A stretch of 18,053 nucleotides of DNA, from positions 8,736 to 26,788 of the forward strand of contig DAPE01000017.1 of assembly GCA_002502045.1 (NCBI GenBank), read 5' to 3'. A program made the translations under genes and the position numbers. Below the pieces are notes generated by a model, which was not told the DNA's origin, did no database searches, and saw only the letters and a program-made list of their open reading frames with translations. Origin of the DNA: Candidatus Parvarchaeota archaeon UBA573. Its GTDB lineage: Archaea > Nanobdellota > Nanobdellia > Parvarchaeales > Parvarchaeaceae. Below are positions 1-6,488 of the stretch, piece by piece (position 1 is the first letter of the stretch; each line of letters starts with the position of its first letter).

Positions 1-14
1 ATATATAATTTATA

Positions 15-1325
15 ATGGAAGACGATGAAATAACAAAGTTAAGAGAAGAAAATGAAAAATTAAAGGAGATTCAACGATTAAGGGAAGAAAATGAAAAGTT
101 AAAAAGTGGCAGTTCTAATTTATCACAAAAAGGAAAAGGTAACCTAAATAAAACTTTCGTTCGTTATATTGTAATAGGATTAGCAGTAATTGTAGTTGTT
201 TTATTGGTTTTAGTGTTCGGTTTTCGTATATTTTCATCTTCACCTATATCGGCATTAAAGCCTTCAGTTAATGCAAATGCTTCAGGTGCATTTTTCTTGG
301 GGCCTGATGGTGAGTCCCTAGGTTCAACTTATATAACTGGTTTATCTGATTTGAGCAGTCAATTAGCAAGTGTAGGAGCACAACAAATTGCAGGCAGTTT
401 TATATATGAAAATGCGAGCGGCAGCGGTAATAGCTTATCTCCAGGATATTATGTACTGGTTTATGGTAATGGCAGTGGTAAAAATTATGATATAATACCC
501 ATAACCGTCCCATCAAATTTTTCTAATTACTCTATAAGTCAAAATGGAAAACCAACAATAGTTTATTTTGGAGCGCAAGGATGCCCTTTTTCCGGCCAAG
601 ATAGTTGGGTGCTTGCAATTGCATTGTCACGTTTTGGTAATTTTAGTAAATTATTGTATGTAAGATCAGCTACCGATGATTGGAATTTACCCGGAATTAT
701 GTTTAATTTTTCCCAAAACTCTTTTAATAAAGCTACAAAATTTCCACCAATTGACAATGACCAGGCACCATTTGGAGATGCTAACCCCGAGCCATTAGTA
801 AGTGGAGCTTATTATACATCAAAATACATAAATTTTGAGCCATTCAATGAACTAGGTGGTTCATTTTTAGTAAATACTTCCGGGATAGAGCAGATAAATC
901 CTACTATTTATTCTAATGTCTACGTGGTGGGGATGCATGGCTTTAGTTTAAATTCAAATGGCGCAGTGAAAAGTGCCGATGGTTTTGGCATACAAAATTT
1001 CTTCATTGGAGGAGTAGCGAACATTGTGGATGGCGTAGCCTTTATTGATATAAACAATAAATTCGTATTTAATCAAGACATAAACAACATTGAGAGCGTA
1101 TTAGATTTGAAGACGAATTCTGTATTTTCTAATTATTCTACACATCAGGATATATTAAATTCAATAGAAAAGCCTACGGCGGGTTCATTTGGGCAAACAA
1201 TTTTAGGTGCTGCAAACATAATTACTGCACAGATTTGTAATACCATAAATAATTCTGCACCGGTATGTAATCTGACTTATATTTCAAAGCTAGAGACAAA
1301 AATAAATAGTTTAAATTACACTTAA
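15..1325 (+). CDS. Membrane-anchored DUF929-family thioredoxin-like protein
   Basis: The protein has 436 residues. Residues 1-31 are charged and predicted coiled coil, one transmembrane helix lies at about 49-72, and a long Asn/Ser/Gly-rich domain with many N-x-S/T sequons follows, presumably outside the cell. The core around residues 180-230 (IVYFGAQGCPFSGQDSW, then ALSRFGNFSKL) matches what I know of DUF929, a thioredoxin-fold family seen in Sulfolobales and Thermoplasmata. The C-terminal pair of cysteines in QIC...PVCN is also typical of it. The second cysteine of the usual CPxC is Ser193 here (Cys190-Pro-Phe-Ser), so ordinary two-cysteine redox chemistry looks lost. The ATG lies directly after a TATA-like AT stretch at the window edge. 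The gene converges on the next one with a spacer of about 40 nt. The family call is fairly sure; the biochemical role is unknown. Confidence 0.8.
   Translation: MEDDEITKLREENEKLKEIQRLREENEKLKSGSSNLSQKGKGNLNKTFVRYIVIGLAVIVVVLLVLVFGFRIFSSSPISALKPSVNANASGAFFLGPDGESLGSTYITGLSDLSSQLASVGAQQIAGSFIYENASGSGNSLSPGYYVLVYGNGSGKNYDIIPITVPSNFSNYSISQNGKPTIVYFGAQGCPFSGQDSWVLAIALSRFGNFSKLLYVRSATDDWNLPGIMFNFSQNSFNKATKFPPIDNDQAPFGDANPEPLVSGAYYTSKYINFEPFNELGGSFLVNTSGIEQINPTIYSNVYVVGMHGFSLNSNGAVKSADGFGIQNFFIGGVANIVDGVAFIDINNKFVFNQDINNIESVLDLKTNSVFSNYSTHQDILNSIEKPTAGSFGQTILGAANIITAQICNTINNSAPVCNLTYISKLETKINSLNYT
39..104 (+). repeat. Tandem coiled-coil repeat in the DUF929 N-terminus
   Basis: Residues 9-17 and 22-30 are the same nine residues, LREENEKLK, encoded at 39-65 and 78-104. 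The two copies are nearly identical in DNA and are separated by four codons. The period of 13 residues is not a clean heptad multiple, so this looks like a recent small duplication inside the cytoplasmic coiled-coil segment. Confidence 0.75.
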
Positions 1326-1364
1326 TCCCTAAGTACTACAAAATGATTTTATACTAATAGGTAT

Positions 1365-1823
1365 TTACCCAGTATAATTATAGGTAGAATTCGAGGCTAA
1401 TACATTTATGCCAAATAGATTTGAATAAGCCTTTAGATGTATTTCTCCTTTATGAAGGCCCTTTACGGTTATAACGCCGAATTTTGCCGGAGCTATCGCT
1501 GTGCCATTATCAAGGATAGTTAGAGACTGATTATTTACAGAAGCTGTAAAACTGTCTATGCTTACTAAATCAGCATTAAATATTATTATGTTGCTAGTAT
1601 TGTCTATTCCTGCTGAGATACCAACGATATTAGGACCTATATTAACAGGCAGGCTGTATCCAGGTAAGCCTATTATTGGAGTAGAATGGAATATAAGTGC
1701 ACTGCCTACAAATATAAGAATTATAACAACTACACCTTCTAAAGCAGGTTTTAGAATACGAATGAATGTTATTACTGCAACTACTATTATTGCTATACCG
1801 AGTATTAGCTCTATATCAACCAT
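1365..1823 (-). CDS. Small membrane protein with extracytoplasmic beta-rich domain
   Basis: This is a 152-residue protein that I do not recognise. The N-terminus holds two hydrophobic helices (about residues 3-22 and 28-46) separated by a short basic loop (RILKP). About 105 residues follow that are rich in Val, Ile, Ser and Asn, with several N-x-S/T sequons (near NTS, NQS and NST), which suggests a beta-sandwich domain on the outer face. There are no cysteines and no recognisable catalytic motif. The ATG at 1823 is preceded by an A/T-rich stretch with a possible TATA element near 1845-1853. The gene converges with the DUF929 gene. It lies downstream of the DUF1931 gene on the same strand, but a poly-U tract at 1857-1880 separates them, so it is probably transcribed separately. 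Confidence 0.65.
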   Translation of the reverse strand: MVDIELILGIAIIVVAVITFIRILKPALEGVVVIILIFVGSALIFHSTPIIGLPGYSLPVNIGPNIVGISAGIDNTSNIIIFNADLVSIDSFTASVNNQSLTILDNGTAIAPAKFGVITVKGLHKGEIHLKAYSNLFGINVLASNSTYNYTG

Positions 1824-1856
1824 AAGAAGCTATAACATTAAAAGAATAAAAACTTT

Positions 1857-1880
1857 AAAAAAATAAAAAAAATAAAAAAA
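1857..1880 (-). terminator. Poly-U terminator after the DUF1931 gene
   Basis: On the minus strand, four bases after the histone-like stop codon, there are three runs of seven or eight T separated by single A residues. Archaeal RNA polymerase terminates at such U tracts without needing a hairpin. This is the clearest terminator in the window. Confidence 0.7.
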
Positions 1881-1884
1881 CTAC

Positions 1885-2064
1885 TTAGAAGTCGTGTGCC
1901 CTAAGTGTCTTTCTACCGTCAGCCTTAGCCCTTGCTACTGCTTTAGCGATTGACTCTTTGACAAACTTGTCAAGTCCTTCAATTGTGTCATCAGGGCAAC
2001 GCATGTCCTTACCGACTTTCTTGACTTCTTCTTTCACTGAACTTTTTCTTACGAAATCTGCCAT
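1885..2064 (-). CDS. DUF1931-type single histone-fold protein (59 aa)
   Basis: This is a complete short reading frame: ATG at 2064, TAA at 1885-1887, 59 residues. It begins MADFVRKSSVKEEVKK and ends ADGRKTLRAHDF. The start (MADxIVKxxVKE), a central helix containing two-residue repeats of Ala and Lys, and the final A-x-GRKT-x-x-x-x-D-F/L match the small archaeal histone-fold proteins grouped as DUF1931, from memory of that family. Such proteins are inferred to bind DNA or act like NF-YB-type subunits. An AGGAGGTAAT sequence directly precedes the ATG, only three bases after GGAGGT, and a TATA-like element (CTTTTTAAAT) lies about 40 nt upstream. The strong ribosome-binding site, private terminator and small size suggest an abundant, independently expressed protein. 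Confidence 0.82.
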   Translation of the reverse strand: MADFVRKSSVKEEVKKVGKDMRCPDDTIEGLDKFVKESIAKAVARAKADGRKTLRAHDF

Positions 2065-2110
2065 ATTACCTCCTATTATACACTATTTAAGCAAATATTC
2101 ATTTAAAAAG
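2065..2110 (-). promoter_or_regulatory. Promoter and strong Shine-Dalgarno of the DUF1931 gene
   Basis: Reading the minus strand, CTTTTTAAAT (2101-2110) is the likely TATA box. It predicts a start near 2077 and a 13-nt leader containing AGGAGGT (2074-2068). A second AT element (CTTAAATA, 2091-2084) lies too close to the ATG to leave room for the Shine-Dalgarno. Most other first genes here appear leaderless, so this site is unusual. Confidence 0.6.
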
Positions 2111-2130
2111 CTGTTTATTTATGTAAATAG

Positions 2131-2140
2131 CTTTATTTAC
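2131..2140 (+). promoter_or_regulatory. TATA box of gltX
   Basis: CTTTATTTAC is centred 25 nt before the ATG at 2160. No Shine-Dalgarno is visible, so the transcript is predicted to be leaderless. Confidence 0.55.
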
Positions 2141-2159
2141 AGAGATACAAATTAATGAT

Positions 2160-3848
2160 ATGATAGACGAAGAAACAATAAAGAAAGCTGCGATAAAAAA
2201 CGCAGCAACGCATGAAGGCTCGGCTAGAGTCGGTTCAGTTATTTCAGAGATGCTTGGGAAGGATAAAAACCTCGTAAACCAAATGGGTGAACTGAAGATA
2301 ATTACAGAGAAAGTAGTAAAAGAGGTAAATGCGTTGAAAAAGGAAGAAATTCTCAAGCTAGCTACAGATATGAATCTGCTTAGCACTAAAGAAAAACAGC
2401 CTGAGAAAAAAGAACTTAAACCGCTGCCTAATACAGCCAAAGGAGTAGTTCTTAGGCTGCCACCAGAACCTTCTGGATACATGCACTGGGGGCATGCTCT
2501 ATCATTTACAATAAATTATCTTTACAAAGAGATGTATAATGGCACGTTATGGTTGAGATTCGAAGACACCAACCCGAATTTGGTAAAAGAAGAATTTGTA
2601 AAAAACTTTGAAGAAAGCATAAAATGGCTTGGCATAAAATATGATAAAAAGAAATTCATAAGCGAGGATATTGAAAAGATCTATGAATTTGCTAAAAAAC
2701 TTATAAAAGAAGGAAAAGCGTATGGCTGCACCTGTTCACCAGATGAAATAAAAAGAGATAGAACATTGGGAAATGAATGCAAGCATAGAAACAATTCAAT
2801 AGATGAGAATTTAAGACTTTGGGAAGAAGCTGAAAATGGTAAGATTGGAACTGGAGAAATAACTTTTAGATTTAAAGGAGACATGAAGGACAAAGATGCA
2901 TCATTAAGAGATCCAAATATAATGAGAGTTATAAAAAACGATTATAAACCCTATAACCTATGGCCGCTTTATGATTTTGCAAGTGTTATTGAAGATGAAC
3001 TATGCGGGATAACGCATATATTAAGAAGCAACGAATTCAAAACCAATTTACAAAGCAAGCTAAGAAAAGCGCTTGATTTCAAGGAACCGAATATAATACA
3101 ATTCAGCAGATTTAATTTTCAGGGCACACTCACTTCAAAGCGTAAAGTTAGAGAACTGATAAAGCAGGGATATATAAAAGACTGGCAGGATATAAGATTG
3201 GCCACAATATCATCAATGAAAAGGAGAGGAATAGAACCTGAAGCGATAAGAGACTTTGTAAAGGAAGTTGGATATTCTTCTTCTGAACATGAATACAGCT
3301 TGGATATGCTTTTCACATTCAACCGCAGAATAATCGACAAATCTGCAAAAAGATTATTCTTTGTTCCAAATCCTATAAAATTACAGGTGGAGAATGCACC
3401 TGCAGAGAAAATAAAGCTGCCATTTCACCCTTCAAACGACCTTGGCTTTAGGGAGATACAGACTAACGGTAAATTCTTTATAGATAAAACAGACATTGCC
3501 TCTTTGGAAATTGGAGATAAATTCAGGCTTAAAGAGCTTTACAGCCTAGAGATAGTTGATAAGGAAGACGAGCTTATAACCTGCAAAATTTATAGCAAAG
3601 AACATCAACAGGGAGAAAAGATAATACAGTGGGTAACAGAACAGAACTTGCCTATAAAAGTCATTAAGGTTGGAAATCTATTAAATACAGACGGAACTTT
3701 CAACGAAAACAGCCTTACTCAAATAGAAGGTTTAGCAGAGAAGACTGCTGATGAAATAGGGGAAGAACAGACCATCCAATTTGAAAGATTTGGATTCTGC
3801 AGGCTTGACAATAAAAACAAGAAAGAATTTATATTTGTAAGCAAATAA
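2160..3848 (+). CDS. gltX: Glutamyl-tRNA synthetase, archaeal type
   Basis: This is a class Ic aminoacyl-tRNA synthetase that charges tRNA with glutamate in the cytosol. The 562 residues match the usual archaeal length. Residues 1-100 are a helical N-terminal extension. The Rossmann catalytic domain begins with RLPPEPSGYMHWGH (HIGH motif as HWGH, residues 109-112), and the KMSKS loop is TSKRK (325-329). Cys190, Cys192, Cys207 and His209 form a plausible zinc site. From about residue 380 onward is the beta-barrel anticodon-binding region of the archaeal/eukaryotic GluRS and GlnRS type, not the alpha-helical bacterial type. Archaeal GluRS often also charges tRNA-Gln, with GatDE amidating the product; whether this one does cannot be read here. 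ATG 2160 is chosen because an earlier ATG at 2155 hits a stop at once. Confidence 0.96.
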   Translation: MIDEETIKKAAIKNAATHEGSARVGSVISEMLGKDKNLVNQMGELKIITEKVVKEVNALKKEEILKLATDMNLLSTKEKQPEKKELKPLPNTAKGVVLRLPPEPSGYMHWGHALSFTINYLYKEMYNGTLWLRFEDTNPNLVKEEFVKNFEESIKWLGIKYDKKKFISEDIEKIYEFAKKLIKEGKAYGCTCSPDEIKRDRTLGNECKHRNNSIDENLRLWEEAENGKIGTGEITFRFKGDMKDKDASLRDPNIMRVIKNDYKPYNLWPLYDFASVIEDELCGITHILRSNEFKTNLQSKLRKALDFKEPNIIQFSRFNFQGTLTSKRKVRELIKQGYIKDWQDIRLATISSMKRRGIEPEAIRDFVKEVGYSSSEHEYSLDMLFTFNRRIIDKSAKRLFFVPNPIKLQVENAPAEKIKLPFHPSNDLGFREIQTNGKFFIDKTDIASLEIGDKFRLKELYSLEIVDKEDELITCKIYSKEHQQGEKIIQWVTEQNLPIKVIKVGNLLNTDGTFNENSLTQIEGLAEKTADEIGEEQTIQFERFGFCRLDNKNKKEFIFVSK

Positions 3849-3852
3849 AAAA

Positions 3853-3860
3853 TATTTAAA
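3853..3860 (+). promoter_or_regulatory. TATA box of the HAD gene
   Basis: TATTTAAA is centred about 27 nt before ATG 3884, in the 35-nt gap after gltX. The HAD gene therefore probably has its own leaderless transcript. Confidence 0.5.
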
Positions 3861-3883
3861 AAAGTTTTAATCATATTACAATA

Positions 3884-4663
3884 ATGAATAGCAAAAATAT
3901 GGTTATCTGGGATCTTGATTCTACATTAATAGACACAGACGCAATATTCGAAAACGCACAAAAAAATGTCATAAGCAGGCTTTCAAAGGAGCTAAGCAGT
4001 CTGTCAATAAACATAAATCCAGATTCTGAAGATGAGATAGATCAATTAAGAGCAGTAGACTACGAAGGCATAAAGCTAAGGGGGCATACCGCATATGATT
4101 ATCCTTATGAGCTACCGCTTTCGCTTCTTTACATTTATCTTATGAGAGGAGAGATAAACGATAAATATGCCGCTGCATGGATGGCCAGTAAAGGAAAAGA
4201 ATTGGCAGATGAAGTTGGAAAAGAATATTTAGAAAGATTAAATGAAACACCAAAAAAATTTACAGGCATAGAAAAAGTCCTTGAAGAATCAGCAAAAAGA
4301 AATTATAATATATTGTTAACAGAGTACTTTGAAAATAGGGAAAAACAGTATAGAAAAATAAAAGAAAACAAGATAGAGGATTACTTTGACAAGATAATAG
4401 CAGCAGAAAACAAGAACAAAATTGCAATAATGGCAGCAATTGAATACGGAAAACTGGAAAACGAAATAGAAGACAAAGAATTCAAATTAATATTTATAGA
4501 TGATAGAAGTAAATATTTAGAAATCGCAAAGTCAATATATCCTTTCTGTATAACAGTAAACGTTCTATTCAGAAAAAAGGAAATATTCGGAGAAAGCTCA
4601 AGCAAGATAGATTACACTGCAAAAAATGTTTCGGAACTGGAAGATATAATCAAAATGATTTAA
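3884..4663 (+). CDS. HAD-superfamily hydrolase
   Basis: This is a 259-residue phosphatase-like protein of the haloacid dehalogenase superfamily. Motif I is DLDST (Asp10, Asp12, Thr14), with Asp10 as the expected nucleophile. Motif II is Thr146 in ILLTEYF. A lysine near 177-179 could serve as motif III. Motif IV is FIDDRSK with Asp206 and Asp207 for magnesium. The segment between motifs I and II is about 130 residues and largely helical, as in C1-type caps, so the substrate is likely a small phosphorylated molecule. The substrate cannot be assigned from sequence. The gene follows gltX by 35 nt and has its own TATA element. It converges on the tRNA-Tyr gene. Confidence 0.82.
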   Translation: MNSKNMVIWDLDSTLIDTDAIFENAQKNVISRLSKELSSLSININPDSEDEIDQLRAVDYEGIKLRGHTAYDYPYELPLSLLYIYLMRGEINDKYAAAWMASKGKELADEVGKEYLERLNETPKKFTGIEKVLEESAKRNYNILLTEYFENREKQYRKIKENKIEDYFDKIIAAENKNKIAIMAAIEYGKLENEIEDKEFKLIFIDDRSKYLEIAKSIYPFCITVNVLFRKKEIFGESSSKIDYTAKNVSELEDIIKMI

Positions 4664-4682
4664 GATTAGGATAAATAAGAAC

Positions 4683-4803
4683 TCCCTGCGGCCGGATTCG
4701 AACCCGCAACCTACCGGTTTCTACAGCTGAAACTCTTCATCGCACTGAAAAACAGCACTTAGTAATTCTACAGCCGGTCGCTCTACCATTGGGCTACGCA
4801 GGG
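4683..4803 (-). tRNA. tRNA-Tyr (GTA) with a 49-nt intron at position 37/38
   Basis: Read on the minus strand, the acceptor stem CCCTGCG/CGCAGGG has discriminator A and starts with C1-G72, the archaeal tyrosine identity pair. The D arm starts GCCC and ends GAGC. The anticodon stem is ACCGG/CCGGT around loop C-T-G-T-A-G-A with anticodon GTA, and the T loop is TTCGAAT. The mature molecule is 72 nt without CCA. Exon 1 is 4768-4803, the intron 4719-4767 and exon 2 4683-4718. Two stem mismatches, C12-A23 in the D stem and G51-G63 in the T stem, are unusual but do not disrupt the cloverleaf. A TATA-like element is centred 27 nt before the 5' end. Confidence 0.93.
4719..4767 (-). other. tRNA-Tyr intron (49 nt)
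   Basis: The intron interrupts the anticodon loop after G37. C32-U33-G34-U35 of exon 1 can pair with G-U-A-G near the 3' end of the intron, using two G-U wobbles. This leaves three-nucleotide bulges A-G|A and A-A|A whose cleavage points are exactly the 37/38 junctions, as expected for the bulge-helix-bulge motif cut by the archaeal splicing endonuclease. The inner helix next to the 5' bulge is not obvious, so the motif may be a relaxed form. The last nine bases of the intron repeat GCTGTAGAA, which also spans the exon 1 boundary. Confidence 0.8.
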
Positions 4804-4819
4804 TTATTTATTCTTAAAC

Positions 4820-4840
4820 GCAAGAATTAATAAATCTTGC
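4820..4840 (-). promoter_or_regulatory. tRNA-Tyr promoter enclosed by a dyad
   Basis: The TATA-like TTTATTAA (about 4827-4834) is centred 27 nt upstream of the tRNA 5' end. It is flanked by six-base inverted arms, GCAAGA at 4820-4825 and TCTTGC at 4835-4840. The dyad also lies just downstream of the zinc-ribbon stop codon, so it may instead serve as a weak 3'-end hairpin for that gene. Confidence 0.5.
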
Positions 4841-4844
4841 TGTT

Positions 4845-5123
4845 TTAAGCTCCTACACTTTCTTTAATTATATTATCAATTTGCGATTTCATTGACTCAC
4901 TTATCTTCGCAAGTGTGCCACCTAGGTTGCCCTCTAACTTTCTGTAATCATCCTCGCACATATACCCATTGTATATCTGCATTCTCTGCCCAAACCTAAG
5001 GCCTACATCTACTGCAAACGATTTTGTATCTGCTTCGCACAGGTCTTTTCCACAAACTGGACACGTTCTTGTAGCAATTTTCTGCTTACACGCATCACAT
5101 ATAGTAACTGTAACTTTTGCCAT
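4845..5123 (-). CDS. Small zinc-ribbon protein of unknown function
   Basis: The protein has 92 residues. Cys9-x2-Cys12 and Cys20-x2-Cys23 (ICDACKQKI, then CPVCGKDLC with a further Cys29) form a treble-clef or zinc-ribbon knuckle close to the N-terminus. A further Cys lies in NGYMCEDDY near residue 56. The rest is a predicted amphipathic helix (residues 66-90). There is no transmembrane segment. This layout suggests a small cytosolic nucleic-acid- or protein-binding factor, but I cannot name a family. The gene lies between the tRNA and the surface-protein pair, all on the minus strand, and has its own upstream TATA-like element and a striking dyad in its leader. The ATG at 5123 is the only sensible start; no Shine-Dalgarno is visible. 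Confidence 0.7.
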   Translation of the reverse strand: MAKVTVTICDACKQKIATRTCPVCGKDLCEADTKSFAVDVGLRFGQRMQIYNGYMCEDDYRKLEGNLGGTLAKISESMKSQIDNIIKESVGA

Positions 5124-5134
5124 AATTCACCAGC

Positions 5135-5168
5135 GGCATTATTAGCTCTTAAAGAGCAACGAAATGCC
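5135..5168 (-). promoter_or_regulatory. Nested dyad in the leader of the zinc-ribbon gene
   Basis: The outer arms are GGCATT (5135-5140) and AATGCC (5163-5168). The inner 13-base hyphenated palindrome is GCTCTTAAAGAGC (5145-5157). On the minus strand this lies between the TATA-like element (5173-5183) and the ATG at 5123, roughly where transcription should begin (about 5152). It could be a repressor operator or a hairpin at the mRNA 5' end. Confidence 0.55.
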
Positions 5169-5172
5169 ATCG

Positions 5173-5183
5173 TTATTTAATAA
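5173..5183 (-). promoter_or_regulatory. TATA box of the zinc-ribbon gene
   Basis: On the minus strand TTATTAAATAA gives a predicted start near 5152 and hence a leader of about 28 nt, longer than for most genes in this window. Confidence 0.45.
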
Positions 5184-5209
5184 TTATAGTGTTTTTCCCA
5201 ATTTAAATA

Positions 5210-6487
5210 TTAGCCAAATTTTATAGTTATATAAGACCCCTGTGAAACTGTCCCTTTTGAGATATTTGGTGCGATTGTTATAAGAGTAGGTGAGGTTGAT
5301 ATAACGGAATTGGGTACTGTAAAATTATAATTACCGGGTGGATCTAAAAACCCAATGGGTTCATTACCTTTTGCTGACTTTGTTGTGCCATTGTAAGTTA
5401 CACTCCAACTATCATAGGATGTCAAACCTGTTTCTACAAAGAAGGTTTCATCCATTAATGGCCCATTTATAAGATTCTCTGAATATGAATTAACAATCTG
5501 CAAGTCATCAACGCCAGACTGTACAGCTAAAAAATTGTATGACTCTCCGTATAATCCTAAAAATGGCCGGTTATTCTGATCCGAAAGATAGAAAGAACTA
5601 CCTCCACAAAGAACTGGCTGGCAAACTATACTGCCATTATCTATTATTCCATTTTCTACAAATGGAACTAAATCATTGCACTGCTGTGATAAATAAGAAA
5701 TTGTTGGATTTACGTTTGGAACTGCAGTTACATTCACTTGGTAATTTGTTTCCTGATTGCTAGACAGCAAAACAAAAATAGTTAGATTATTTACGTGCTG
5801 ACTGCAAGGAGAACTTATTGAAAAAGAATGCACTCCTGCTAAATCAGAATAAGATGCCTCACATGAAATCTGGCCGTTAAAATAAATATTTAGATTTATG
5901 CTTTTATTAGAATACTCATCTAGATTAAAAGTATAATTATTTGGATTGGCAGGAGAAGAAGCATTTAGAATAATGGAAAAAGAAGAGGATGAGTTTACAG
6001 ATATATCCGGGATGCCTAATTGATTGTTTGATGCTGCAACACTCATATTTGATGAATTTTGAATCGAGTATGCAGAAGGATAATAAAAGTTTATATCGTT
6101 TTTAGTGGAACGTTTCAAGAAGTATTGACTTCCACTAGATATTCCAAATAATCCTGGGTTGCTGATATTTGCATAGCAGATATCATAATTTCCGTCTAAA
6201 GATGAAAGAACTGCTGAAGTGGGTGAGAAGATATATGAATTTGAACTTAATATTGAATTACAGGATTGAGAGTCATACATTTGAAATACAAATAATTTTG
6301 GAGAGGTGAATTGAACATTAGAAGCGGTTTGTATTGAACTGCATGCAGAATCTGCCATTCCTACAAATGAATTGTAATAGCTTATAGATGACGTTGGAGC
6401 AAAGAAAGCCGAGTACTCACTTACTATAAAAATCAGTATTACTGCCATCAATATGGCTATCATTATTCCTTCTAAGAGCAAGTCCAT
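5210..6487 (-). CDS. Secreted or surface-anchored cysteine-containing protein
   Basis: This is a 425-residue protein that I do not recognise. It begins MDLLLEGIMIAILMAVILIFIV, a strongly hydrophobic segment directly at the N-terminus with Glu6 and no basic leader. It could be an uncleaved anchor or an atypical class III (pilin-like) N-terminus. The remaining 395 residues are Ser/Asn/Tyr-rich, with many N-x-S/T sequons, about eight scattered cysteines (for example QSCNS, DICYA, ISCEA, SPCSQ, QQCND, VCQPVLC) and predicted beta structure, as expected for an extracellular disulfide-stabilised domain. The start codon lies one base after the stop codon of the upstream pilin-like gene, so the two are surely co-transcribed and probably act together at the cell surface. 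Confidence 0.68.
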   Translation of the reverse strand: MDLLLEGIMIAILMAVILIFIVSEYSAFFAPTSSISYYNSFVGMADSACSSIQTASNVQFTSPKLFVFQMYDSQSCNSILSSNSYIFSPTSAVLSSLDGNYDICYANISNPGLFGISSGSQYFLKRSTKNDINFYYPSAYSIQNSSNMSVAASNNQLGIPDISVNSSSSFSIILNASSPANPNNYTFNLDEYSNKSINLNIYFNGQISCEASYSDLAGVHSFSISSPCSQHVNNLTIFVLLSSNQETNYQVNVTAVPNVNPTISYLSQQCNDLVPFVENGIIDNGSIVCQPVLCGGSSFYLSDQNNRPFLGLYGESYNFLAVQSGVDDLQIVNSYSENLINGPLMDETFFVETGLTSYDSWSVTYNGTTKSAKGNEPIGFLDPPGNYNFTVPNSVISTSPTLITIAPNISKGTVSQGSYITIKFG

Positions 6488-6488
6488 A

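Noticed and set aside
1558..1866. Plus-strand open frame of 102 codons
   Set aside because: Fully antisense to the 152-residue membrane protein and without a promoter or Shine-Dalgarno; the minus-strand frame has clear membrane topology.
1857..1880. Homopolymer tract as a phase-variable repeat
   Set aside because: It is outside any coding frame and its position just after a stop codon is explained by transcription termination.
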